A stretch of DNA of 64,000 bases, taken from Sphingopyxis bauzanensis (GTDB lineage: Bacteria > Pseudomonadota > Alphaproteobacteria > Sphingomonadales > Sphingomonadaceae). Below the pieces are notes generated by a model. That model was not told the origin of the DNA, ran no database searches, and saw nothing but the letters and a program-made list of their open reading frames with translations. A program made the position numbers and the translations under genes. Shown here piece after piece: positions 55,216 through 62,740 of this stretch (within the stretch, counting starts at the first letter, position 1; every line of letters begins with the position of its first letter). The stretch lies in NCBI RefSeq assembly GCF_002205675.1, contig NZ_NISK01000001.1, positions 1,030,245-1,094,244 on the forward strand, given 5' to 3'.

Positions 55216-56433
55216 TCATACGCGGGAACGGTTGCTCAATTTGTCGGCGTACATGGCGGCGTCGGCGGCGGTAAGCAGCGCTGTCGCATCGCTTCCGTCG
55301 TCGGGATAAACGGCGCCGCCAACGCTGACCGACGCACGATAGGTTTCGCCGCCGGGCAGCACGATGGGTTGCGCGACGCAGGCCCGGATGTGCTTCGCCA
55401 GATCGCCGGGGACGGTGTCGGCGTCGAGCGGATCGACGATGACGATGAATTCGTCGCCGCCGATGCGCGCCGCGAAGTCGCCTTTGCGCAGCGTGTCCTT
55501 GATGCATGCCGACAGCGCGACCAGCACCGCGTCGCCCGCAGCGTGACCGAAACTGTCGTTCGCCACCTTGAAATTGTCCGCGTCGATAAACAGCAGGGCA
55601 AAGCGCTCGCCCCGCGCGTCGGCGGCGGCAATGCGCTGTGCGAGCTGCTCGTCGAAGGCATCGCGGTTCGGCATGGCGGTCAGCGTATCGTGCGAGGCGC
55701 GGTGGGCCAGCAACGCTCGCTCGCTCTCCATGTTTCCTTGCCAGCCCTGCAATTCGTCGAGCAACGCATTGATGTCGCCGCCCAGTCGGTCGAGCTCGGC
55801 AATCCCCAAAGGTTTGACGCGCTTGTCGAACCGGCGGTGCAGGCGCACGTCATGCGCGACGGTAGCAATCTCGTTGAGTGGCTTGACCAGCTCATATTCG
55901 AACCGCCGCGCCAGAAAGATCGTGCCGAGCGCGGTGATGAGCAGGCAACCGAGTCCGGCGAGCAACCCGATGCGGACATAGTCGATCAAGGTCGAGCTAT
56001 CGCCCCACACCTCGATCGTGCCGATCGCCGATCCGTTGCGCTCAACGGTCACCGCGAAGGGGCGAGGGAAAAACATGCGGGTCAGCAGTGGCGCGGGGTC
56101 GGCCATCGGCGAGGTCCATTGGGTGAGCGGCTGGCCGCGATCATTGAGCACGCGCAGCCGGGCGATCCCGGGAATGCGGGTCAGCGGCTCTAACCCTTCG
56201 CGCGCCGCCTGCGGGTCATTGAACACTAGCGCGGGTTCGACGCCATAGGCGCCGAGTTGCGCGGCCAGTTCCATATTGCGATCGGCATATCCGCGCAGGG
56301 CCGACACGCCGGCGAGCAAAATGGTCAGGCCCGACAGCGCGACCGCGAACAGGGTAATGCCGAAATGAAAGCGCGACAGAAGCTTTTGCAGCGTCGTGCG
56401 CGCGCCAATCCGTTCGGGGGTCTGGCCCGTCAT
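55216..56433 (-). CDS. YfiN-like diguanylate cyclase (CHASE-HAMP-GGDEF)
   Basis: A 405-residue inner-membrane enzyme. Helix 1 (about 24-45), a periplasmic domain (about 46-140), helix 2 (about 151-172), a HAMP segment (about 173-230) and a GGDEF domain (about 245-405). The active site ARIGGDEFIVIV and the RKGD (RxxD) inhibitory site five residues before GGDEF are both intact, so product feedback is expected. ATGA overlap with the yfiR-like gene. The frame to 56790 is antisense to that gene and rejected. Confidence 0.9.
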   Translation of the reverse strand: MTGQTPERIGARTTLQKLLSRFHFGITLFAVALSGLTILLAGVSALRGYADRNMELAAQLGAYGVEPALVFNDPQAAREGLEPLTRIPGIARLRVLNDRGQPLTQWTSPMADPAPLLTRMFFPRPFAVTVERNGSAIGTIEVWGDSSTLIDYVRIGLLAGLGCLLITALGTIFLARRFEYELVKPLNEIATVAHDVRLHRRFDKRVKPLGIAELDRLGGDINALLDELQGWQGNMESERALLAHRASHDTLTAMPNRDAFDEQLAQRIAAADARGERFALLFIDADNFKVANDSFGHAAGDAVLVALSACIKDTLRKGDFAARIGGDEFIVIVDPLDADTVPGDLAKHIRACVAQPIVLPGGETYRASVSVGGAVYPDDGSDATALLTAADAAMYADKLSNRSRV

Positions 56434-56975
56434 GTGGGGCCTCCGGCGCTGCGGCCGATGCTCAGCACCCGCGGGTCTATCCGCAGCGGACCGCGCCCGA
56501 TGGCGTCGAGATTGACCGAAAAGCTGAGGCTCGCCGCGCGATTGCTCAGGCAGAACATGGCGCCATAGATACACGCCGCGTCGTCGTCGGTGATCGTCAG
56601 GATCGGACGGCCGCGGACCCACGCGATCAGTTGCCGCCGGTCGGCCATCGCCATGCGACCGAGGAACAGGATGTCGCAGTCGGAGCGGCCAGTCACCGTG
56701 GCCGCGCTCAACCGGCGCACCAGCACCGATCCGGCGCCGGGGACGTCGGGTGCCATGCGATTGGTCAGCCGCGGAGTCCCGATCACGCACATCACGCGCG
56801 CTGCATCGGGCGATTCGTCGGGCCAGCGCGCATAGCTGACGATACCGCCGACCATCCGGTTGACTGCGCGCGCCATGCCGTCTTCGCTGTCTTCAACAAT
56901 CGTCTGGCTTGCCGCCTGAGCCGACATCTGGGGCGTCGTCAGCGACGCGCCAATCAGAAACAGTGATGCCAGCAC
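56430..56975 (-). CDS. YfiR-family periplasmic protein (DUF4154)
   Basis: A 181-residue exported protein with a signal peptide (about residues 1-21, LIGASLTTPQMSAQA) and a DUF4154 (YfiR) domain: VGGIVSYARWPDESPDAARVMCVIGTP, ILFLGRMAMADRRQLIAWVRGRPILTITDDD, FSVNLDAIGRGPLRIDPRVLSIG. YfiR inhibits YfiN from the periplasm. Cys residues near VMCVIG, SDCDIL, AACIYG and MFCLSN could form redox-sensitive disulfides. First gene of the yfiR-yfiN-yfiB order. Confidence 0.85.
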   Translation of the reverse strand: MLASLFLIGASLTTPQMSAQAASQTIVEDSEDGMARAVNRMVGGIVSYARWPDESPDAARVMCVIGTPRLTNRMAPDVPGAGSVLVRRLSAATVTGRSDCDILFLGRMAMADRRQLIAWVRGRPILTITDDDAACIYGAMFCLSNRAASLSFSVNLDAIGRGPLRIDPRVLSIGRSAGGPT

Positions 56976-57114
56976 TTTGCAGCGACCCCCACCTGCGCTT
57001 GACCCTAGTCTGCCCCAGCGCGGGGGCGTCCGCTAGTCAAAAGGATTGGAAAGTCAATGAAAAGTGACGTCATGCGGCCATTTGGCAACAGCTGGCGCAC
57101 CGTGCTGCGGCTAA

Positions 57115-57651
57115 CTATCCGGTGCGCAGCCGGTCGGCAAACCCCTTGCGCAGTTTCGCCAGCTTCGGCGGAATAACCGCCATGCAGTAAGGATTGCGCT
57201 GGCCTTCGCCATCCCAATAGGACTGATGGTAATCATCGGCCGGGTACCAGTCGGACACCGGCTCGATCGTGGTGACGACCGGCGTCGGCCAGTCGCCCTG
57301 CGCCCGTTCGATGCCCGCCCGTGCCGCGTCGCCCTGCGCGGCGTCGAGCGGAAACAGCGCACTGCGATATTGGGGGCCGACGTCGTTACCCTGGCGGTTG
57401 AGCGTCGTCGGGTCATGGGTGGCGAAATGGACGTCGAGCAGGTCATCATAGCTGATGACCGCTGGATCGAAGGTAATGCGGATCGCCTCAGCATGGCCGG
57501 TTTCGCCGCCGCACACCTGCTTGTAGGTCGGGTTGGCGACATGGCCGCCGATATAGCCGCTTTCGACCGTCTCGACGCCGGCGAGCGATTGGAACACCGC
57601 TTCGGTACACCAGAAGCAGCCTCCGGCAAAAATGGCGGTTTCTTGGGTCAT
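57115..57651 (-). CDS. msrA: Peptide methionine-S-sulfoxide reductase A
   Basis: Repairs oxidised methionine, acting on the S epimer. The 178-residue product has the catalytic [11 protein letters not shown] motif at residues 10-20 and the downstream [23 protein letters not shown] and [15 protein letters not shown] blocks. No MsrB domain is fused. The ATG at 57651 is chosen because the catalytic motif must lie near the N-terminus. It precedes the yfi unit on the same strand (139 bp away). Confidence 0.94.
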   Translation of the reverse strand: MTQETAIFAGGCFWCTEAVFQSLAGVETVESGYIGGHVANPTYKQVCGGETGHAEAIRITFDPAVISYDDLLDVHFATHDPTTLNRQGNDVGPQYRSALFPLDAAQGDAARAGIERAQGDWPTPVVTTIEPVSDWYPADDYHQSYWDGEGQRNPYCMAVIPPKLAKLRKGFADRLRTG

Positions 57652-57707
57652 GGCGTCGATCCTTGGACTGGAGAAGCGAATGCCCCCAAAATAGGAGGAG
57701 CGCGGCG

Positions 57708-58700
57708 CTATTCCAAGGGCGCCGGTGCGTTGATCAGCGGTGGGTGCAGCGGCTGGCCCGAAGCGCGCGCCGCTGCGATCAGCGCGGCCTCGGCTTCGAG
57801 CGCAGCGACACGGTCGCGCCAACCCGGATGGGATGCCGCCTGAAACATCGGACGGCCTTTGCGCTGACCGAACTTCTGCCAGAAACGGGCGGCCGCGCCG
57901 GGATCATAGTCGGCCCCCGCGAGCAGCCACACCGACAGCCGGTCGGCCTCGACTTCGGTCTGCTTGAACAGCCGCGCGCTGCGCCCAAACTGTTTGCCCA
58001 ACCCGCGATCGACCCCCGCAGCATCAAGGCGCGCCCGGTGGCGCAGGATATTGTGCGCCAGCTCGTGCGCGATTGCCGCGGCCAACTCATCATCGTCCTG
58101 CGCAAATTGGACCAACCCCTGATTCACCAGCACCATCCGCCCATCGGCGACGGCCCCCGCTTTCTCGCTCGCCTCGACGCGAAAATCGCTGACGCAGCCA
58201 GCGATGGGGGTGAGGGTCAGCGCGCGCGCATCGCCGGTGTCGAGCCTGAGCGGAGCAGTGTGCGGGAGCGCCGCGAGCGATGTCTCAATTGCGGTAATCC
58301 GCGCGAAAGGATGTGCGTCCGCGCCATCGGGCACGGCGCCGCCTTGCATCCCGATGACAGCGACGCCGACACGCATCCCGACCGCAGCTGCGGGCGAGGT
58401 CGGCGCAATCGCCGCAATAAATGGGTCGTCGCGGTCCACCGCGCCATAGGCGGCGAGTGCTTCGGGCCGTCGTTCCGCATCATAAAGCCGCGGGTCGCCC
58501 CAGATCCAGCCGAACTGCGGCTGCTGCACCGGGCACCATGCGGCATTGGCGGTGGTCAGGCGAAATCCGATCGCCGCGACGCGTGCCTCCAGCGCCGCAA
58601 ACGAAACATAGGGCGACGGATCGGCGGGCGTCGCGGCACCCGCTGGCACAGCGACCAGCAGCGACAGAGCGACAACGAGGGTGGAAGCATGATGCAGCAT
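57708..58700 (-). CDS. Secreted M48-family metallopeptidase
   Basis: A 330-residue protein with a Sec signal peptide (about 1-22), a PDZ-like part (about 85-150, [25 protein letters not shown]) and an M48 domain with the zinc motif [14 protein letters not shown] (near residues 210-223) and the third ligand in [16 protein letters not shown]48 enzymes of this type act in envelope quality control; a BepA-like role is possible. It lies 56 bp upstream of msrA on the same strand. Confidence 0.82.
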   Translation of the reverse strand: MLHHASTLVVALSLLVAVPAGAATPADPSPYVSFAALEARVAAIGFRLTTANAAWCPVQQPQFGWIWGDPRLYDAERRPEALAAYGAVDRDDPFIAAIAPTSPAAAVGMRVGVAVIGMQGGAVPDGADAHPFARITAIETSLAALPHTAPLRLDTGDARALTLTPIAGCVSDFRVEASEKAGAVADGRMVLVNQGLVQFAQDDDELAAAIAHELAHNILRHRARLDAAGVDRGLGKQFGRSARLFKQTEVEADRLSVWLLAGADYDPGAAARFWQKFGQRKGRPMFQAASHPGWRDRVAALEAEAALIAAARASGQPLHPPLINAPAPLE

Positions 58701-58804
58701 CGGTCCCGCTTAACAACGTGCGCCTGTCGCGGCCATGAATTTCCCGTTGGTCGCATTTGCCCGGCGCTTGCCTATCGAAGGCCAAGCGGCGATAGGGCGG
58801 AGCG

Positions 58805-59854
58805 ATGACGCACGCCTCGACCTTGTCCTCTCCCGCCGCCCACCAACCCCGCCCCGCCGCGCTTGCGCGCTGGCTGTGGGCAGTCGCTTTGCTGGTGATC
58901 ATCGTGGTCGGGGTCGGCGGGATCACGCGCCTGACCGAATCGGGGCTGTCGATCACGGAATGGCGGCCGGTCTCGGGCGTGCTGCCGCCGCTCAACGAGG
59001 CCGACTGGATCGCGGAATTCGAGAAATACAAGCAGATCCCCGAATATAAAGAGATCAACCTCGGCATGACGCTGGCGGGGTTCAAGGCGATCTTTTTCTG
59101 GGAATGGCTGCACCGCATCCTGGGGCGCGTGGTCGGCCTGGCGATGGTCGTGCCGCTGGCCTGGTACGCCTGGCGCCGCGCGATCCCGGCGGGTTATGGC
59201 GTGCGCCTGTTCGCGCTGACGTCGCTCGTCGGACTGCAAGGCGCGCTCGGGTGGTGGATGGTCGCGTCGGGACTGGAGTATCGCACCGATGTCAGCCATT
59301 TCCGCCTTGCGGCACATTTGTTGACCGCATTGTTCTTGCTTGCGGGCCTGGTCTGGACCGCGCGTGACCTTGATGCGCTGGCGCGGGATACGGGCGCGCG
59401 GCCGGCGCGGTTCACCCGGGGTGGCATCGCGGTCATCGCCATCCTGTTCATCCAGCTGTTGCTTGGCGCTTGGGTTGCCGGGTTGAACGCCGGGTTCGTC
59501 GCCAGCAGCTGGCCATTGATGAACGATCATTTCGTCCCCGAAGGCATCGACTGGGCTGGCGGCCCATGGTTGGCGCTGACCAATGATCCCTTCTTGATTC
59601 ACTTCCTGCATCGCTGGTGGTCGTGGATCGCGGGGCTGGCGCTGTTGCTGTTCGCGCGCAGATTGTCGCGGTTCGGGGCCAAGCGGGAAGCCGGGCTGCT
59701 CGTCGCGGTGGTTGCGGTGCAGATGCTGCTGGGGATCTGGACTGTGGTGTCGGGCGTATCGATGTGGGTCGCCGTCGCGCATCAGGTGGTGGGCGCCATC
59801 CTCGTTGCTATCGCCGCCGCAGCGCTGCACCGGCTGGGCCGCGCCGCCGCATGA
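58805..59854 (+). CDS. ctaA: Heme A synthase (COX15/CtaA)
   Basis: A 349-residue inner-membrane enzyme oxidising heme O to heme A for cytochrome aa3 oxidase. About eight helices, with the conserved His pairs: FFWEWLHRILGRVVG (near 98-112), HFRLAAHLLTALF, LIHFLHRWWSWIAG and VAVAHQVVGAILVA. The N-terminal ITRLTESGLSITEWRPVSG is the type 2 signature. It overlaps the downstream small ORF by 4 bp (ATGA). Confidence 0.93.
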   Translation: MTHASTLSSPAAHQPRPAALARWLWAVALLVIIVVGVGGITRLTESGLSITEWRPVSGVLPPLNEADWIAEFEKYKQIPEYKEINLGMTLAGFKAIFFWEWLHRILGRVVGLAMVVPLAWYAWRRAIPAGYGVRLFALTSLVGLQGALGWWMVASGLEYRTDVSHFRLAAHLLTALFLLAGLVWTARDLDALARDTGARPARFTRGGIAVIAILFIQLLLGAWVAGLNAGFVASSWPLMNDHFVPEGIDWAGGPWLALTNDPFLIHFLHRWWSWIAGLALLLFARRLSRFGAKREAGLLVAVVAVQMLLGIWTVVSGVSMWVAVAHQVVGAILVAIAAAALHRLGRAAA

Positions 59855-59976
59855 TGCTGCTCGGCGGTTTCGGCAGCGCGCTGCTGCTGGTCGCTCTGCC
59901 CTTGCCCGCGCAAGGCGATGTCCCGGCACAGGCAGCCGCGGGGTCTCAATTTGCCCGCCGGTCGATCGGCCGATGA
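59851..59976 (+). CDS. Small ORF, 41 aa, overlapping the ctaA stop
   Basis: The ORF begins MMLLGGFGSALLLVALPLPAQ, which is a plausible signal peptide, and ends 20 residues later. The ATGA overlap with ctaA suggests a coupled gene. Because the sequence after the stop no longer looks like protein in one continuous frame, this may be the start of a broken exported protein. Confidence 0.35.
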   Translation: MMLLGGFGSALLLVALPLPAQGDVPAQAAAGSQFARRSIGR

Positions 59977-60379
59977 CCTATCGCGTCACGACGCGCCGCA
60001 TCGGCCGCGGCTATCAGCTGCGATCGGTCTTGCGACGGATCGACTCCGCGACGCCCCGCGGTTGCAGATCGACCATGTGTGGACCCTACCGCCGCCGGGC
60101 TAGTGATGCGGGAACGGTGACAGAGCTGGATTGCCGAGCCCAAGGGCGCGGGACGGACGCTCGTCGAAGTGCGGGTACGGGCGCTCGAGCCTGCTCCGTG
60201 AAGCATAGGGTATCATAATACCCGTCAGCAAAGCCGCGATCTGCTTGACTTTCCGCCCACTTGACGTCATTGGCCCGCTCCGAAGCGCCGCTGCGTCCAT
60301 CATGGATTAGGCGGCGCGGTTTGTTTCGGGCCTTGGAGCATCGCTCCATCGCCCAGTCCCATCTGTCAAGGAGCGTGCC
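59977..60379. other. Gap between ctaA region and rplM
   Basis: About 400 bp. Frames open here (for example 59973-60218) are Arg-rich and unconvincing; another frame ends DAPRLQIDHVWTLPPPG at about 60103, which could be a remnant of a frameshifted gene. The last 80 bp before 60380 are the rplM leader (presumed promoter not resolved; AAGGAG at 60368-60373 is the rplM Shine-Dalgarno). Confidence 0.4.
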
Positions 60380-60862
60380 ATGATGAAGGCGCTGACCAAG
60401 ACGACCGTATCGGCGAACGCTGCCACGGTCGAAAAGAAATGGGTGCTGATCGACGCCGAGGGTCTCGTTGTGGGCCGCGTTGCATCGATCATCGCCAACA
60501 TTCTGCGCGGCAAGCACAAGCCGTCGTTCACCCCCCACGTCGATTGCGGTGACAATGTCATCGTCATCAACGCGGAGAAGGTGGCGTTCACCGGCAAGAA
60601 ATTGCAGGACAAGCGTTACTACAAGCACACCGGCTATGCCGGCGGCATCAAGGAAACCAGCCCGGCGAAGATCCTCGAAGGCCGTTTCCCCGAGCGCGTG
60701 CTCGAAAAGGCCATCGAACGCATGATCCCGCGTGGCCCGCTCGGCCGTCAGCAGATGCGCAACCTGCGCATTTTCGCCGGCAGCGAACATCCGCATGAAG
60801 GGCAGACCCCCGAAGTGATCGACGTCGCGTCGATGAACCGCAAGAATAAGGTGGGTGCATAA
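60380..60862 (+). CDS. rplM: 50S ribosomal protein L13
   Basis: A 160-residue protein of the large ribosomal subunit, an early assembly protein. [50 protein letters not shown] and the [29 protein letters not shown] block are diagnostic. AAGGAG lies before the ATG at 60380. Its stop overlaps the rpsI start by 1 bp (TAATG), the usual rplM-rpsI operon. Confidence 0.96.
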   Translation: MMKALTKTTVSANAATVEKKWVLIDAEGLVVGRVASIIANILRGKHKPSFTPHVDCGDNVIVINAEKVAFTGKKLQDKRYYKHTGYAGGIKETSPAKILEGRFPERVLEKAIERMIPRGPLGRQQMRNLRIFAGSEHPHEGQTPEVIDVASMNRKNKVGA

Positions 60863-61359
60863 TGGCTGACGAACAGACCATGACCGATCTCAAGGATCTC
60901 GGCGGCGCCGTTGAAGGCACTGTCGCAGCTCCGGTCTCGACCACGCCGCTGCGTGAGAAGATCGTCGACAAGCAGGGCCGCGCTTATGCGACCGGCCGCC
61001 GCAAAGACGCCGTAGCCCGCGTGTGGCTGAAGCCCGGCACGGGCAAGATCACGATCAACGGCCGCGACCAGGAAGTGTACTTTGCACGGCCGACGCTGCG
61101 CCTCGTGATCAACCAGCCTTTCGGTCTGACCGATCGCATCGGTAGCTATGACATTGTCGCCACCGTCAAGGGCGGCGGCCTGTCGGGCCAGGCGGGCGCC
61201 GTGTTGCACGGTATTTCGCAGGCGCTGACCCGTTTCGAACCCGCGCTGCGCGGCGTGGTAAAGTCGGCCGGCTTCCTGACCCGTGACAGCCGCACCGTCG
61301 AGCGTAAGAAGTACGGCAAGGCCAAGGCCCGCCGCAGCTTCCAGTTCTCGAAGCGTTAA
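60862..61359 (+). CDS. rpsI: 30S ribosomal protein S9
   Basis: A 165-residue protein of the small subunit whose C-terminal tail reaches the P-site tRNA. The S9 core runs [28 protein letters not shown] ... [39 protein letters not shown], ending [18 protein letters not shown]. An N-terminal extension of about 35 residues is normal for alphaproteobacteria. The terminator at 61395 follows. Confidence 0.96.
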   Translation: MADEQTMTDLKDLGGAVEGTVAAPVSTTPLREKIVDKQGRAYATGRRKDAVARVWLKPGTGKITINGRDQEVYFARPTLRLVINQPFGLTDRIGSYDIVATVKGGGLSGQAGAVLHGISQALTRFEPALRGVVKSAGFLTRDSRTVERKKYGKAKARRSFQFSKR

Positions 61360-61394
61360 ACGACTTTCCTCGATCGACGGATCGGGAAACGGGA

Positions 61395-61424
61395 AGGGCG
61401 GTCCAGCGATGGGCCGCCCTTTTT
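61395..61424 (+). terminator. Rho-independent terminator of rplM-rpsI
   Basis: A 10-bp stem (AGGGCGGTCC / GGGCCGCCCT, one T-G pair) with a 6-nt loop, followed by TTTTT. A group II intron begins one base after the T-run. Confidence 0.9.
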
Positions 61425-61425
61425 G

Positions 61426-62541
61426 GTGTGCCAGGCATGGCGTTGATGTTGGAGGTGCAAGTCCTTTGCGGGCCGGCTGAACGGAACCGCTAGCCAATGG
61501 CAACTGCGTCGTCGCGAGGCGAGGTGGGGAGGAAGCCGGAGGCAAAGCTCGGAGCTGACGAACAGGAACCGGATATGAGGCCGGTGCGGTGGGGTAACTG
61601 GGCCATGGACCGGGACGCCCGATATTCAGACAGACACGCGCGCAGGTAAATCCGGCGGCGACCGAGTGAAGGATCAACGTCTTACCCTGGGAGATCTCCC
61701 AGCCTCTCCGGACGAACCGGAGTACGGCGGCAGCGATGTCGCAGGATGGGCTGGGAGAAGTCAGCAGAGGCCATAGTAGTCCGGGCGACCGGACGAAGGG
61801 CCGAATCTGGTAATCAAGGAGCAAGACTGGGTTCATTCGATGGGTGTGGAGCGGCAGCAAGGCAGCGGGAAGCAGCTGGATCTCTTCGATGAGATCTTGC
61901 AGGCATCGCTGCGCCACGGCGTATCTGGCAAAGGCGGAACCGGCGCTGGGACGTGCGAGGAGCGGCAATCACCTGCGGCATGGACCGAGCCCCTCGCCTT
62001 GACGCGTATGATGATGGAGCAGGTGGCGAGTTCGGCCAACCTGAACCAAGCCTATAAGCGGGTGAAAGCGAACAAGGGTGCGCCGGGGGTTGACGGGATG
62101 ACCGTTGCCGACCTGCGTGGCTGGATCGCGGATAATCGCGAAAGGCTGATCGTCTCGCTGCTCGACGGCAGCTATCGTCCGCAGCCGGTCCGGGGGGTAG
62201 AAATCCCCAAGGCCGGAGGGAAAGGGATGCGCCAGTTGGGCATCCCGACGGTGGTGGACCGGTTGGTGCAACAGGCGATTCTGCAAGTCCTGGAACCGTT
62301 GCTCGACCCGGGCTTTTCGGGATCGAGCTACGGGTTCCGCCCGGGACGCAGCGCTCATGACGCGCTGCGTCAGGCCCGGGACTATGTGGCGGACGGGTAT
62401 GGCACTGTCGTGGACCTCGACCTGGAGAAGTTCTTCGACCGGGTAAACCACGACATTCTGATGGCCCGTCTGTCCCGGCGCATTGGCGACACGCGATTGC
62501 TCGCCATCATCCGGCGCTTCTTGCAAGCGGGGATGCTGGTG
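61426..62541 (+). mobile_element. Group II intron, 3'-truncated, inserted after the rpsI terminator
   Basis: The 5' end GTGTGCCAGGCATGG and the following GGAGGTGCAAGTCC element are those of bacterial group II intron ribozymes; about 410 nt of structured, non-coding RNA (domains I-III) precede the maturase frame. The element stops at about 62541, inside the reverse transcriptase, where an IS21 end begins; domains V and VI are not present in the window. The site just after an intrinsic terminator is the preference of class C introns. Confidence 0.82.
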
Positions 62542-62604
62542 TGCGGATTCCGAGGTCATCACGCGCAGTGTTCCGATTTGATCGTGCGCAGCATTCCGAC
62601 GTGA
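61840..62604 (+). pseudogene. ltrA: Group II intron reverse transcriptase/maturase, truncated by IS21
   Basis: About 234 native residues remain. The RT-0 to RT-3 blocks are seen: NLNQAYKRVKANKGAPGVDGMTV, EIPKAGGKGMRQLGIPTVVDRLVQQAIL, SGSSYGFRPGRSAHDALRQAR and VDLDLEKFFDRVNHDILMARL (the first catalytic Asp block). The homology ends at IIRRFLQAGMLV; the last 20 codons derive from the IS21 end. The YADD active site, the maturase domain and the endonuclease are missing, so it cannot be functional. Confidence 0.88.
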
Positions 62605-62677
62605 TCTCGCGCAGCATTCCGATTTGAAGCTGCGCACCATTCCGATTTGATCATGCGCAGCATTCCGATGCGATGCC
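62563..62677. repeat. Five tandem 23-bp repeats at the IS21 left end
   Basis: Units start at 62563, 62586, 62609, 62632 and 62655, each with consensus GCGCAGCATTCCGATTTGAT. Degenerate half-copies lie at 62543-62562 and from 62678. Multiple repeats in the ends are a known feature of IS21 and serve as transposase binding sites. Confidence 0.9.
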
Positions 62678-62740
62678 GCGCAGGTGAGAATGTCAGAGCC
62701 TTGTCGATTAACGGCGCCTTCTTTGTGGAAGGAGCCGCTG

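Noticed and set aside
62563..62677. CRISPR-like array because of five regular 23-bp units
   Set aside because: The units are directly tandem with no unique spacers and lie at the end of an IS21 element, which explains them as transposase binding sites.
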